From JAABRB01 sp963735025 (GTDB lineage Bacteria; Pseudomonadota; Gammaproteobacteria; Burkholderiales; SG8-39), in the NCBI GenBank assembly GCA_963735025.1, contig CAVTJG010000009.1, forward strand, positions 2,170,001-2,234,000: a DNA stretch of 64,000 nt, read 5' to 3'. Below are positions 33,410 to 42,557 of this stretch, piece after piece. Position numbers and translations under genes: made by a program. Each line of letters starts with the position of its first letter. The stretch's first letter is position 1. The notes under the pieces were generated by a model, which searched no databases, was not told the DNA's origin, and worked only from the letters and a program-made list of their open reading frames with translations.

Positions 33410-34135
33410 TCATCCGAGCGGCACGCTCACCACGCCGCGCGCGTCGCACCGCAGGTAGCTGCCGCGCTGATACCAGTCGGCGAGCACCCAGCGCTCGCAT
33501 TTGTGTCCGTCCACGTCGTGCACATGGTGGGCGGGACGGTGAGTGTGGCCATGGATCATCCGGGGATAGCCGTGGGCCCGGAACGCCTCTTCCACGGCAC
33601 CCGCGTTCACGTCCATGAGCGCGGCTGGCCGCTCCCGCTTGCGCTGCTCGCTCAGACGGCGGCCGCGCTTCGCGCGCCATTCCCGCACGGCTCGGGGCAT
33701 CGCCAGGGCGGTCCGCTGCCACCGCCGACTGCGCAGCTTGGCGCGCAGGCGCTGATACTCGACATCGTCCGTGCAAAGCGTGTCGCCATGCATGAGCAGG
33801 GTTGGCGTGCCGGCGATGTCGGCGAGCGTCGGATCGGGTAAGAGTGTCATGCCCGTATAGCTGGCGAGGCGCTTGCCGATCAGGAAATCGCGATTTCCAT
33901 GCATGAGGTACACGGGCGTGCCTGCCGCAACGGTGGCCGCGATCGCGTCCGCAACCTTGCGGTTGAAGGGTTCGACGACGGAATCGTCGCCGATCCAATA
34001 TTCGAAGAGGTCGCCGAGGATATAGAGGGCAGCTGCCTCGCGCGCTTCGGTCGCCAGAAACCGGAAGTACACATCGGCCACTCCGGCTCGCGTCGGACTG
34101 AGGTGCAGATCCGAGACGAAAAGAATCGGCCTCAT
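33410..34135 (-). CDS. lpxH: UDP-2,3-diacylglucosamine diphosphatase
   Basis: A 241-residue calcineurin-like phosphoesterase that cleaves UDP-2,3-diacylglucosamine to lipid X in lipid A synthesis. The metal motifs are all present: SDLHLS at residues 8-13, GDLFEYWIGDD, GNRDF, HGDTLC and HGHTHRP. The active site lies at the inner-membrane face. The ATG is complementary to 34133-34135. It heads away from the cyclophilin pair on the same strand, so it may be the last gene of a ppiA-ppiB-lpxH unit. Confidence 0.95.
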   Translation of the reverse strand: MRPILFVSDLHLSPTRAGVADVYFRFLATEAREAAALYILGDLFEYWIGDDSVVEPFNRKVADAIAATVAAGTPVYLMHGNRDFLIGKRLASYTGMTLLPDPTLADIAGTPTLLMHGDTLCTDDVEYQRLRAKLRSRRWQRTALAMPRAVREWRAKRGRRLSEQRKRERPAALMDVNAGAVEEAFRAHGYPRMIHGHTHRPAHHVHDVDGHKCERWVLADWYQRGSYLRCDARGVVSVPLG

Positions 34136-34226
34136 TGCGCGTGAGGTGCGGGAGATTCGGCGCGAAAGAGGAACGTGTCGAGGAGCGGGGGTGGGGCGCG
34201 AGAAGACTCCCCGATCCCCGATTCGC

Positions 34227-34718
34227 TCAGATCACCTCCGCACGCTCAATCACGACATCCTCGACGGGGACGTCCTTGTGCATGCCCTTCGACCCGGTGC
34301 GCACGGCCTTGATCTTTTCCACGACGTCCATTCCATCGGTGACCCGCCCGAACACGCAGTAGCCCCAGCCCTGGGGCGTGGGCGCCGTGTGATTGAGGAA
34401 AGCGTTGTCGGCGATGTTGATGAAGAACTGTGCGCTGGCGGAATGCGGGTCGCCGGTGCGGGCCATGGCAACGGTGCCGCGATCGTTCTTCAGGCCGTTC
34501 TTGGCCTCGTTCGCAACCGAAGCGCGGGTCTGCTTCTGCCGCATGCCGGGCTCGAAGCCGCCGCCCTGAATCATGAATCCGTCGATGACCCGGTGGAAGA
34601 CGGTATTGTCGTAGTGACCGTCCTTCACGTACTGCAGAAAGTTCTTCACCGTCTCTGGCGCGCGCTCGGCATCGAGATCAAGAGTGATGGTGCCCATATT
34701 GGTGATCAGTTTGACCAT
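34227..34718 (-). CDS. ppiB: Cytoplasmic peptidyl-prolyl cis-trans isomerase (cyclophilin B)
   Basis: A 163-residue cyclophilin without signal peptide. It starts MVKLITNMGTITLDLD and contains the catalytic FHRVIDGFMIQGGGF and SASAQFFINIADN. It assists folding by proline isomerisation in the cytoplasm. The ATG is complementary to 34716-34718; in-frame sequence further upstream belongs to ppiA in another frame. It lies 7 bases downstream of the exported paralogue and upstream of lpxH. Confidence 0.95.
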   Translation of the reverse strand: MVKLITNMGTITLDLDAERAPETVKNFLQYVKDGHYDNTVFHRVIDGFMIQGGGFEPGMRQKQTRASVANEAKNGLKNDRGTVAMARTGDPHSASAQFFINIADNAFLNHTAPTPQGWGYCVFGRVTDGMDVVEKIKAVRTGSKGMHKDVPVEDVVIERAEVI

Positions 34719-34725
34719 GGTTGCC

Positions 34726-35331
34726 TCAGTTTGATTTGATGATGAGGGCCGACTCGATGACGACCGGCTCACGGGGAACGTTCTGAAACGGCCCGACGTT
34801 TCCCGACGGGACCTTGGCGATCTTTTCGACGACATCCATGCCGCTCACGACCTTGCCGAAGACCGCGTAACCCCAGCCGCGAGCCGTGGGCTCTCGGTAG
34901 TTCAGGAAGTCGTTGTTCTTGACGTTGATAAAAAATTGCGCGGAAGCGGAATGCGGGTCGGCCCTGCGGGCCATCGCGACCGTGCCGTAATCGTTCTTGA
35001 GTCCGTTCGCGGCCTCGTTCTCGATCGTGTCGCGGGTCGGTTTCTCCTTGAAGCTGCTGTCGAAGCCGCCGCCCTGGATCATGAAGCCGTCGATCACCCG
35101 GTGGAACTGCGTGCCCTGGTAATGACCGTCCTTGACGTATTGCAGGAAATTCGCGACGGTCTTCGGAGCCTTTTCCGGATAGACCTCCAGCACAATCGTG
35201 CCCATGCTGGTCTTGAGCTCCACGCGCGGGTCGGCCGCGAGCGCCGGGGCAGCGAGCGCGAGCATGGCGAGGCCGACAATGAGGTCGCGGGCCAGGTTGC
35301 GAAACAAACTTCGAGACAAATTGCGAAACAT
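34726..35331 (-). CDS. ppiA: Periplasmic peptidyl-prolyl cis-trans isomerase (cyclophilin A)
   Basis: A 201-residue cyclophilin with an N-terminal signal peptide ending near ALAAD (about residue 33), so periplasmic. It shares FHRVIDGFMIQGGGF and SASAQFFINV with the next gene, so the pair looks like an old tandem duplication with different localisation. The signal peptide contains a near-repeat of eight residues, FRNLSRSL then FRNLARDL, visible also in DNA. The ATG is complementary to 35329-35331. Confidence 0.95.
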   Translation of the reverse strand: MFRNLSRSLFRNLARDLIVGLAMLALAAPALAADPRVELKTSMGTIVLEVYPEKAPKTVANFLQYVKDGHYQGTQFHRVIDGFMIQGGGFDSSFKEKPTRDTIENEAANGLKNDYGTVAMARRADPHSASAQFFINVKNNDFLNYREPTARGWGYAVFGKVVSGMDVVEKIAKVPSGNVGPFQNVPREPVVIESALIIKSN

Positions 35332-35361
35332 TCGGATGGTCTCCTGCGAGGGTGATGGATT

Positions 35362-35940
35362 TCAACGAGCTGCCGGCGCGGCGGCTTTACCCGCACCTGC
35401 GGCAACCAGCTCGCGCGAAAGCTTGAGCTTCGTTTGGGCGACTTTGCTGGCAGGCCCGAGCGCCGCAGCGCGCTCGTACGCTGCCGCCGCGAGGCGGGCG
35501 TAGACGTCGCCGAGATTCTCCTGTGCGGTAACGTATTTCGGGTTCACGCGCACCGCGGTCTCCAGGGCATTTCGCGCGTCTTCCAGATTGCCGCGGGCCG
35601 CATAGAGGACCGCGAGATTGTTGTACGGCTCGGCGTATTCCGGATTGTCCTGGGTGAGCCGGATGAAGACGTCGATGGCTTCGCTCTCACGCTTCTGCTC
35701 GGTGAGGACCAGCCCTTTCAGAAACCGCGCCTGCATGCTGCCCGGGTTCTTGGCGAGGTATTCGTCGACTTGCGCGAGGGCCTCCGCGGGGCGACCCGCG
35801 CGCAGTAGCAGATCGGCGTCGCTCAGCTCATCGCCACGCACGGCGAATGGCGCCACGAGGAGCGCGAGCAGCACGACGAGCGCGGGTATCCTGCGTTGGG
35901 CGCTTCGAGTAGGAGCAACGTGAGTGGGCGGGCTGCGCAT
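35362..35940 (-). CDS. Exported TPR-repeat protein
   Basis: A 192-residue protein with a signal peptide (about 1-35, ALVVLLALLVAPFAVRG) and three to four TPR units. These include DADLLLRAGRPAEALAQVDEYL, AEPYNNLAVLYAARGNLEDA and the unit after VNPKYVTAQENLGDVYARLA; the last is followed by an Ala-rich tail. It is likely a periplasmic scaffold protein. It sits 30 bases before ppiA on the same strand and is divergent from cysS. I know no specific function. Confidence 0.8.
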   Translation of the reverse strand: MRSPPTHVAPTRSAQRRIPALVVLLALLVAPFAVRGDELSDADLLLRAGRPAEALAQVDEYLAKNPGSMQARFLKGLVLTEQKRESEAIDVFIRLTQDNPEYAEPYNNLAVLYAARGNLEDARNALETAVRVNPKYVTAQENLGDVYARLAAAAYERAAALGPASKVAQTKLKLSRELVAAGAGKAAAPAAR

Positions 35941-36051
35941 TGTCCGTTATACTCGCGCCGCGCGCGGCGCGACGAACCGTTGGATTGTAGCAACAAGGCC
36001 CTGGCGACCCAAGCTGTGTATCGCACAGCCGCCCGCCGGACACCTCATCCG

Positions 36052-37419
36052 ATGCTCAGGATCTACAACACCCTCACCCGGAGCAAGCAGGAGTTCACGC
36101 CGATCGAGCCCGGTCGCGTGCGCATGTACGTTTGCGGAATGACCGTTTACGACTACTGCCACCTGGGCCACGGGCGTGTCCTGGTGGTGTTCGACGTGGT
36201 GCAGCGGTGGCTGCGCGCATCGGGCTACGACGTGACCTACGTCCGCAACGTCACGGACATCGACGACAAGATCATTCGCCGGGCGGCCGAAAACGGCGAG
36301 GACATCGGCGCACTCACCGAGCGTTTCATTGCGTACATGAACGAGGATGCAGCGGCGCTTGGAGTGCAGCCGCCGGATCGCGAGCCGCGGGCGACGCAAT
36401 ATATCGCGGCGATGTTGACGATGATCGGCCAGCTCGAGACGAAGGGCCTGGCCTATCGCGCGCCGGACGGCGACGTGAACTACGCGGTGCGGCGGTTTCC
36501 CCGGTATGGACGGCTCTCGGGCAAGTCGCTGGACGAGCTGCGCGCCGGGGAGCGGGTCGAGGTCGCCGCGGCCAAGCAGGATCCGCTCGATTTCGTGCTG
36601 TGGAAGCACGCGAAGGAAGACGAGCCTGCGTGGCCTTCTCCGTATGGCGACGGCCGCCCGGGCTGGCACATCGAGTGCTCGGCGATGAGCACCGAGCTGC
36701 TCGGCATGCACTTCGACATCCACGGCGGCGGAGAAGATCTGCAATTTCCGCATCACGAGAACGAGATTGCCCAGTCCGAAGGGGCGCACGGGGACGGTTT
36801 CGTCAACTACTGGATGCACAACGGCTTCGTGCGCGTCGACGACGAGAAGATGTCGAAGTCGCTGGGCAATTTCTTCACGATACGCGACATCCTGACCCGC
36901 TACGACGCCGAGGTGGTGCGCTTCTTCATCCTGCGTGCGCATTACCGGAGCCCGCTCAACTATTCCGACGTCCATCTCGACGAGGCGAGGAGCGCGCTGG
37001 CGCGACTCTACACTGCGTTGAAGGGGGCGCCGCGCGACGTCCCGCCGATCGACTGGAGCGTGCCGCAGGCGGCGCGCTTCCGGGAAGCGATGGACGACGA
37101 TTTCAACACGCCGGAGGCGCTGGCCGTACTGTTCGAGCTGGCCAGCGACGCGAACCGCACCGGTTCGAGTGAAGCGGTCGGGTTGCTGCGCGCACTGGGT
37201 GACGTTCTAGGATTGCTGAATCGGGATGCGGAGGCGTTCCTGCGCGGGGGGGTGCCCGAAGGGTGGGCACCGGAACGGATCGAACAGATGATTGCGGCGC
37301 GTACGGCCGCCAAGCAGGTCCGCAACTACGGCGAGGCCGACCGCATCCGCGACGAGCTCGCAACAGCCGGCATCGTGCTCGAGGACGGCCCGCAGGGCAC
37401 CACCTGGCGCCGCGGCTGA
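36052..37419 (+). CDS. cysS: Cysteinyl-tRNA synthetase
   Basis: A class I aminoacyl-tRNA synthetase of 455 residues. The zinc-binding C28 and the HIGH-type motif HLGH (37-40) are in YVCGMTVYDYCHLGHGR. The KMSKS loop is at 266-270 in DEKMSKSLGN. Zinc ligands in IECSAMS and HHENEIAQSE are also present. The ATG at 36052 (MLRIYNTLTRSKQEF) is the family start. It is divergent from the TPR gene and convergent with the binding-protein gene. Confidence 0.97.
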   Translation: MLRIYNTLTRSKQEFTPIEPGRVRMYVCGMTVYDYCHLGHGRVLVVFDVVQRWLRASGYDVTYVRNVTDIDDKIIRRAAENGEDIGALTERFIAYMNEDAAALGVQPPDREPRATQYIAAMLTMIGQLETKGLAYRAPDGDVNYAVRRFPRYGRLSGKSLDELRAGERVEVAAAKQDPLDFVLWKHAKEDEPAWPSPYGDGRPGWHIECSAMSTELLGMHFDIHGGGEDLQFPHHENEIAQSEGAHGDGFVNYWMHNGFVRVDDEKMSKSLGNFFTIRDILTRYDAEVVRFFILRAHYRSPLNYSDVHLDEARSALARLYTALKGAPRDVPPIDWSVPQAARFREAMDDDFNTPEALAVLFELASDANRTGSSEAVGLLRALGDVLGLLNRDAEAFLRGGVPEGWAPERIEQMIAARTAAKQVRNYGEADRIRDELATAGIVLEDGPQGTTWRRG

Positions 37420-37450
37420 AGCGAAAGCGGCGGCCTGACCGCGGGCGCCC

Positions 37451-38578
37451 TTACTCGCGGAACTTCAGATTGCGGCTCAGGATCGTCAGGGCGACGAAAT
37501 TGCTTCCGTTGTGATCCGTCGGCGTGAACGTCACCGTGTAGCCGCCTACGTCGTATGCGCCCATTCCGTCCAGCGCCCGGACTACGCCCTCCCGAGTGAC
37601 GTCGCGTCCCGCGTGCCGGATCGCTTCGACCAGCGCTTTCATGGCGATATAGCTCTCGAGGGACGTATAGGAATAATCCTTCTTGCCTAGCAGCTTCTCG
37701 GTCGCCTGCTGGTACTCGCGGACGATCGGCACGGTGTTGTTGGAGACACTGGGCACCACCTGCGTCATGACGACGCCTACACCTTCCTTGCCGAGCGCAT
37801 CGGCAAGGGCCGTCGATCCCGCGAACGACGTGCTCACGAACTGGGCCGCGAGCTCCTGCTTCTGGGCGAGCTTCACGAACTCGGCGGTGGTCTTGTAAAG
37901 GGTCGTCGCGATCACCACATCCGGGGCAGCCTTGACAACTTCGGCAACGGGAGCCGCGAGATCGGTCTGCGTGCGCTGCACCGATGCAACCGCAACGGGC
38001 GCGAGACCGCGTGCCTTCAGTGCGGCCTCGACGACCGCGCGGTTCGCCTTTCCGACCGCGTCCTCGTAGTACAGCACGGCAAAGCGCTTCGCGCCGATGG
38101 TGCTGTAGTGCTCGATGATCTTCTCGAGCTCGTCAGCGTAGCTGGCGCGGTGGTTGTACACGTAGCGGTTGAACTTGCGCATCGGCGCTGCGCCGGTGAA
38201 CGGCGCGACGAAAGCGATCTTCGCCTGCTCGACGTGGGGCAGGGCGGGCCGACTGAGGGTCGCGCTGCCGTAGCCGAACAACGCAACCACATTCGACTGC
38301 GCGAGGAGCTTCAGGGTATTTGCTTCGGAATTTTGCGTCTTGTTCGCGTCGTCGAGCGAGAGGAGCTCGATCCTGCGGCCGTTGACGCCACCCGCGTCAT
38401 TCACCTTCTTGATGTAGGCCAGGGCGCCGTCCCGGATGTCTTCCCCGAGCGCCTTGTTCGACCCGCTGAGGGGCGTCGACTGGCCGATGACGATGGTGCC
38501 CCCCGCCTGCGGCAAGGCCGTGGCGGGGACGAGAATTGCCGCGGCGAACACCACGGCGAAAAGTGATTTCTTTGGCAT
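37451..38578 (-). CDS. Branched-chain amino-acid-type ABC transporter substrate-binding protein
   Basis: A 375-residue periplasmic protein with a signal peptide (about 1-24). A type I binding fold of the LivJ/Leu-Ile-Val group follows: TIVIGQSTPLSGSNKALGED, GGVNGRRIELLSLDDANKT, and AFVAPFTGAAPM. The ATG complementary to 38576-38578 gives a proper signal peptide. No permease or ATPase genes are nearby, so it is an orphan binding protein. It could serve a distant transporter or a sensory system. The ligand is unknown. Confidence 0.87.
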   Translation of the reverse strand: MPKKSLFAVVFAAAILVPATALPQAGGTIVIGQSTPLSGSNKALGEDIRDGALAYIKKVNDAGGVNGRRIELLSLDDANKTQNSEANTLKLLAQSNVVALFGYGSATLSRPALPHVEQAKIAFVAPFTGAAPMRKFNRYVYNHRASYADELEKIIEHYSTIGAKRFAVLYYEDAVGKANRAVVEAALKARGLAPVAVASVQRTQTDLAAPVAEVVKAAPDVVIATTLYKTTAEFVKLAQKQELAAQFVSTSFAGSTALADALGKEGVGVVMTQVVPSVSNNTVPIVREYQQATEKLLGKKDYSYTSLESYIAMKALVEAIRHAGRDVTREGVVRALDGMGAYDVGGYTVTFTPTDHNGSNFVALTILSRNLKFRE

Positions 38579-38760
38579 GGAGGACTTTCCGGATTGATCT
38601 GATACCGCCGCGGAGCATGGCAAGCGCCCTGCCTGGGGGCAAGGAAAAACGTCTCCTCGCTACGGGGTTGCGCGACAGAATTTGCGTATTCCTTCATTTG
38701 CCCGGTGGGCGTCGGCGGACACTCCGACCGGCGCGGGCGGGAGCCCATGCGTATGGCGGG

Positions 38761-40863
38761 CTAGCATCTCCGCGTAGACGAGCCCAGGCCATTGGCGCAG
38801 CCCCCCGCGTCAAAGACGGGCAGGGCTCCCAGGCCCGCCCGGAGATGCCGCTTGAGGGCGTCGAGGCGATCCCGGTCGAGTCCCAGGGCCACCGCCAGCT
38901 CCGTGTAATCGCCAAGGTCCCGCGTCACGAGCTCATCCAGGCCGGCGGCGAGCGACAGGCTGGCGGCCACGCGCGACGCGAACGTGGTGCCTGGGCACGT
39001 CACCAGCGGAACCCCGGCCCGGAGCGCGTCCGCGGCCGTCGTGTGCGCGTTGCAGGGGCGCGTGTCGAGAAAGAGGTCCGCAAGTTGCACGCGTGCGAGG
39101 TGCTGCGATCGCGGCAGCCGGGGGGCGAAAATCAGTCGCCCTGCATCGATGCCCGCCGCTTTGGCATGGTTGCGCAGATTCGCGTCGCCGCGTCCCGCAA
39201 GCAGCCAGAGCACGCTGTCCGGCACCCGGTCGAGAATCCGCATCCATGTTCCGAACACCTCCGGCGTGATCTTCGCGTGCTGATTGAAATCGCAATACAC
39301 CACACCCCGCTCCGGCAGCCCGACCGCACTGCGCGGCGGCGCGGAGGGAACATGCTCCTCGGCGTTGCCGGAGAAGTAGCAGTGCGGCAGCCACGCTACC
39401 GACTCGGCATACCACTCGAAATCGCGCTCCGGAACGACGGTCCGATCGGCGATCAGGTAGTCGATGAAGGGTGCCCCCATCGTTGCCGGAAATCCCAGGT
39501 AGCTCACCTGGATGGGCGCGGGACGCATCGCGAAGAGTGCGGTCCGATGGCCCGACGTGTAGCCGTTCAGGTTGACCAGTATCTCGACGCCATCGCGCGC
39601 GATTCGCTCTGCGATGCCGGCCGTGGCGTGGTCCGTGACATCCTGAAAGTGATCGCAGGCCTTCGCGATGTTCCGACGGTGCTCGCTTCCGTCATCGGGG
39701 CACAGCGCGTACCCGTAAACCTCGATCTGTGTTCGATCGTGTCGAGCGAGCAGCGGCGCGATGATGTGCGACATCGGATGATCGCGAAAATCGCTCGAGA
39801 CGTATCCCACCCTGATTCGCGCGCCTCGCGTGCGGGACGCGGGGGAGGTCTCTGGCGTCGCAGGCCAGGTGCGGGCGATTTCGCTCGCGAGCCGCAGCTG
39901 GTGGGGCAGATCCACTCCGAGCATCATTGCCCTGAACCCCAGCGCCGGCGAGCCCATCTGGCCGAAGGCCGTATCGCCGATGAGCGAGGCAAAGCGCGCT
40001 GATAGCCCGTCATAGTCGGACCAATCGCCTGCTTCCAGGCGTTCATATGCCCGGGTGAGGTAGATCTCGCCAGGGTGCAGTTCGACTGGGTGCTGCCCGG
40101 CATCTGGTTCGACCGGGGTCGTACGCGGAATTTGAGCGCCGAGCGTCCTGGCTTTAGCAAGTGCCGAGTGCGCGTCCTCGAGCTGGCCCAGGGCGGCGAG
40201 CGCGAGGCCGTGATCCAGCATAGCGCCCGCGTGCTGCGGATCGAGGGCAAGCGCGTGCTCTGAATGGATGAGCGCGTCCTGGTAGCGGCCTGCGGCCAGC
40301 AGAACCTCGGCCAGGTTGAAATGCGACTCGACCCGCGTCGGATGCGCTGTGGCCAGATGCCGATTGTTCGCGACTGCCTCGTCCAGTCGTCCGAGCCTGG
40401 TGAGGGCGACGCCGCGGTTCAAAAGCGCCTCGAAGTGATCGGGCAACATGTGCAGCGCTCGATCGTAGTGGTGGACTGCGCGATCGAACTCGCCGCGGGC
40501 TTCGTAGACCAGCGCGGCCGTGTATTGTAGCTGGGGGTCGTTTGGGTGACTCGCGAGTAGCCGCTCGACGCGCGCGCCCGCCTCTTCCGTGCGTCCCAGG
40601 TCACCGAGGACTGCCAGCGATGCGTGGGCGGCCTGGAGATTTTCGGGTTCGAGTTCTATTGCCCGATCGAATGCAGCCAGCGCCGCCGGGAGCTGGTTCA
40701 GGCGATGGAGCGCCGCTCCGAGCAGGAAATGCGCTTCGCCGTGATCCGGGAGCGCTGCGCAGGCCGAGCGCAGCAGCAACAGCGCCTGGATCGAATCACC
40801 AGCAAGGAGACGCGCGCGGCCAGCGGCAAGTACTGCAACGGGATCGCCGGTGGTCTGCGCCAC
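38761..40863 (-). CDS. TPR protein with SPINDLY-type O-GlcNAc transferase domain
   Basis: A 700-residue protein. Residues about 1-270 are TPR repeats (for example AEVLLAAGRYQDALIHSEHALALDP). Residues about 340-690 are a glycosyltransferase family 41 domain. It shows IRVGYVSSDFRDHPMSHIIA, DILVNLNGYTSGHRTALF-like sequence, PIQVSYLGFPATMGA and GVVYCDFNQHAKITPEVF, all features of OGT/SPINDLY. Such enzymes transfer sugar to Ser/Thr of cytoplasmic proteins or adhesins. The start is a GTG complementary to 40861-40863, only 12 bases after the last stop of the upstream cargo gene, so co-transcription is likely. Donor sugar and target are not known. Confidence 0.85.
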   Translation of the reverse strand: MAQTTGDPVAVLAAGRARLLAGDSIQALLLLRSACAALPDHGEAHFLLGAALHRLNQLPAALAAFDRAIELEPENLQAAHASLAVLGDLGRTEEAGARVERLLASHPNDPQLQYTAALVYEARGEFDRAVHHYDRALHMLPDHFEALLNRGVALTRLGRLDEAVANNRHLATAHPTRVESHFNLAEVLLAAGRYQDALIHSEHALALDPQHAGAMLDHGLALAALGQLEDAHSALAKARTLGAQIPRTTPVEPDAGQHPVELHPGEIYLTRAYERLEAGDWSDYDGLSARFASLIGDTAFGQMGSPALGFRAMMLGVDLPHQLRLASEIARTWPATPETSPASRTRGARIRVGYVSSDFRDHPMSHIIAPLLARHDRTQIEVYGYALCPDDGSEHRRNIAKACDHFQDVTDHATAGIAERIARDGVEILVNLNGYTSGHRTALFAMRPAPIQVSYLGFPATMGAPFIDYLIADRTVVPERDFEWYAESVAWLPHCYFSGNAEEHVPSAPPRSAVGLPERGVVYCDFNQHAKITPEVFGTWMRILDRVPDSVLWLLAGRGDANLRNHAKAAGIDAGRLIFAPRLPRSQHLARVQLADLFLDTRPCNAHTTAADALRAGVPLVTCPGTTFASRVAASLSLAAGLDELVTRDLGDYTELAVALGLDRDRLDALKRHLRAGLGALPVFDAGGCANGLGSSTRRC

Positions 40864-40906
40864 TGCGCGCGGCGCTTACTTCGCGAACGTCGCCGCGCCG
40901 GTGACC

Positions 40907-41410
40907 TCAGTCAGCGCCGGTGGCCTGGACTTTGTACACGATTCCCGCGTGCGAAGCATTGGTCCCGTAAAACGCGCCCGATACGTCCGTGGAGCATCCG
41001 CTCGCGCAGCCGGACCCGGTAGTGGTGAGTGAGGGGGCGCCGGACGCAGGGAAGTTGTTGCTGGTTGCGGTGACGTTGAGAGGAATTCCGGACGTTATGG
41101 GGCCGTCGGTGGTAAATCCCGGGGTCAGGAAGGTGTATGAGACTCCGCCGACATTGGCCGTGCCCTGAATGCCGACAATCGGTGCTCCGGTGAAATCACC
41201 GACGAGCGTTCCGCTAAAGGTGCCGGGCGTGCTCACGCCATCTGTCGGCGCAGTCGAGCCGGCCATGTTGTACGTGTACCAGGCACCTGCACCGCTCGGA
41301 ATTTGTGTGGGAAGCGTCGGCAGGCCCACCACGTAATGAAGCCCGCCCTGCGGTGTGTAGTTGACGGTCGTCGTGCTTCCAGAAATCGTGACGTCTGCGT
41401 TCCCGATCCA
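40907..41410 (-). pseudogene. C-terminal, out-of-frame part of the FecR/TbpB-like protein
   Basis: This stretch continues the gene at 41233-42459 in another frame. Around 41404-41418 (TGGGGAGG on the minus strand) one base seems to be missing. With it restored the protein would read on through NADVTISGSTTTVNYTPQGG and GLHYVVGLPTLP. The sequence is rich in Ser, Thr, Gly and Pro and ends in a beta-barrel-like segment (VSGAFYGTNASHAGIVYKV) that recalls TbpB-type surface lipoproteins. The stop is at 40907-40909. A second shift there would extend the protein by a plausible tail (VTGAATFAK) to a stop at 40876. It is either real decay or a sequencing indel. Confidence 0.65.
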
Positions 41411-42459
41411 CCTCCCCAGGAGACGATGAGCTTGTCGACCGTTCCGGGCTCGAAGACAGCACCGTTGTCCGTTTGCGTGCCGAGCAGCTTGTATTGCGAT
41501 GTCGGCGAAGCGAAGCTTGGCGTCGCGAATTCGATCATCTTGCCTTGCGACGGAATCGGATTGAGCGGGTTGCTAAGGTTCGGCGGGTCGAATTTTGCTT
41601 CGGCGCCGACCAGGAAGGGGCCCGATACGATGCCCGCGGCTATCTGCTCGCTATATGCCAATGCATCAAAATAACCATCGAGGGACATCGGCTGCGGCGG
41701 AGGAGCGATAGGGCTCCCTCCTGCACTGGTAAGTGACAACGGGGATCCGGTCGGTGTCACCTGATCCCCTGCGACGAACGTCGCTGCTCCTGCGTCGGGC
41801 GGAAGCGTGGACGATCCCGCAACCTCGATCGGCTGCGGCGGGCCGAGCACGAGCTGCTCGGTGGTCTCTTTGGGCGGCTCGTCGGGATCGGGACTCGCCT
41901 CCCCGACGGTGCCTGCCGGCACGTCGAGCGTGTCCTGGTTCGGCTTGTTGATGAACCACGTGCCGCTGTCGCCGGTCACGCGCGTCGTCCCGTCAGCGAG
42001 CACCTCGATGATCCCGCCGGTGCCGCGGATGCCGACCGTGGCGGTCGGCGTCTGGATCTGGTACGCGCTGCGGTTAACCCGTCCGATCAATCCCGTCACG
42101 GTCCGCATCGCGCCGCGCAACAGGCCGAAAAAGCCCTTCTCGGTCCCGTCGGTCTTGCCGTCGTAGCGATATTCGCGGACTTCGAACGTGGTGTTGGGCT
42201 GGAGCGAGACGAAGGCCCCGTCGGTGAATCGAAGCTGCGCGCGTCCATTCGTGGTGACGATGCGGTCGCCGGAGAGAACATCCGCGCCTTTCGTTAGCGT
42301 GCGTGCTTGGCCGTCCTTGCCGGTTGCCGTCACGGCACCGACAGCGAAATCGACGTGTGCGGCCGTGTTGGCCAGCGCCGGTGCGGCAAACGCCGTCGAG
42401 ATCATGGCGAGCATGAGTCCCTGTCGGCTCAGCCGGAAAACCTTGTTTTCCTGCGGCAT
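41233..42459 (-). CDS. FecR-domain protein, N-terminal part of a frameshifted surface-protein gene
   Basis: It starts at the ATG complementary to 42457-42459 after GAGGAG. Residues 1-31 are a signal peptide ending ALAN, without a lipobox. A FecR-like domain follows (about 35-170), including ADVLSGDRIVTTNGRAQLRF and TPTATVGIRGTGG. Then comes a Pro/Asp-rich linker and a region that leads into a TbpB-like C-terminal part. Up to about residue 350 (DKLIVSWGGG) the frame is coding. After about 41410 it becomes nonsense, and the true continuation lies in the next frame. It is located directly downstream of the Slam-like gene, which suggests it is the Slam-exported cargo. Confidence 0.72.
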   Translation of the reverse strand: MPQENKVFRLSRQGLMLAMISTAFAAPALANTAAHVDFAVGAVTATGKDGQARTLTKGADVLSGDRIVTTNGRAQLRFTDGAFVSLQPNTTFEVREYRYDGKTDGTEKGFFGLLRGAMRTVTGLIGRVNRSAYQIQTPTATVGIRGTGGIIEVLADGTTRVTGDSGTWFINKPNQDTLDVPAGTVGEASPDPDEPPKETTEQLVLGPPQPIEVAGSSTLPPDAGAATFVAGDQVTPTGSPLSLTSAGGSPIAPPPQPMSLDGYFDALAYSEQIAAGIVSGPFLVGAEAKFDPPNLSNPLNPIPSQGKMIEFATPSFASPTSQYKLLGTQTDNGAVFEPGTVDKLIVSWGGGSGTQTSRFLEARRPSTTHRRAGFITWWACRRFPHKFRAVQVPGTRTTWPARLRRQMA

Positions 42460-42557
42460 GGTCAGGCTCCTCGAAGCGCGCCCTCCGCCGCTCGCGGCGA
42501 CCGGGACGGGCTCACTAGCATGTAGCATATTTCACGCCTCCGGCCGGGTGAAGGGGG

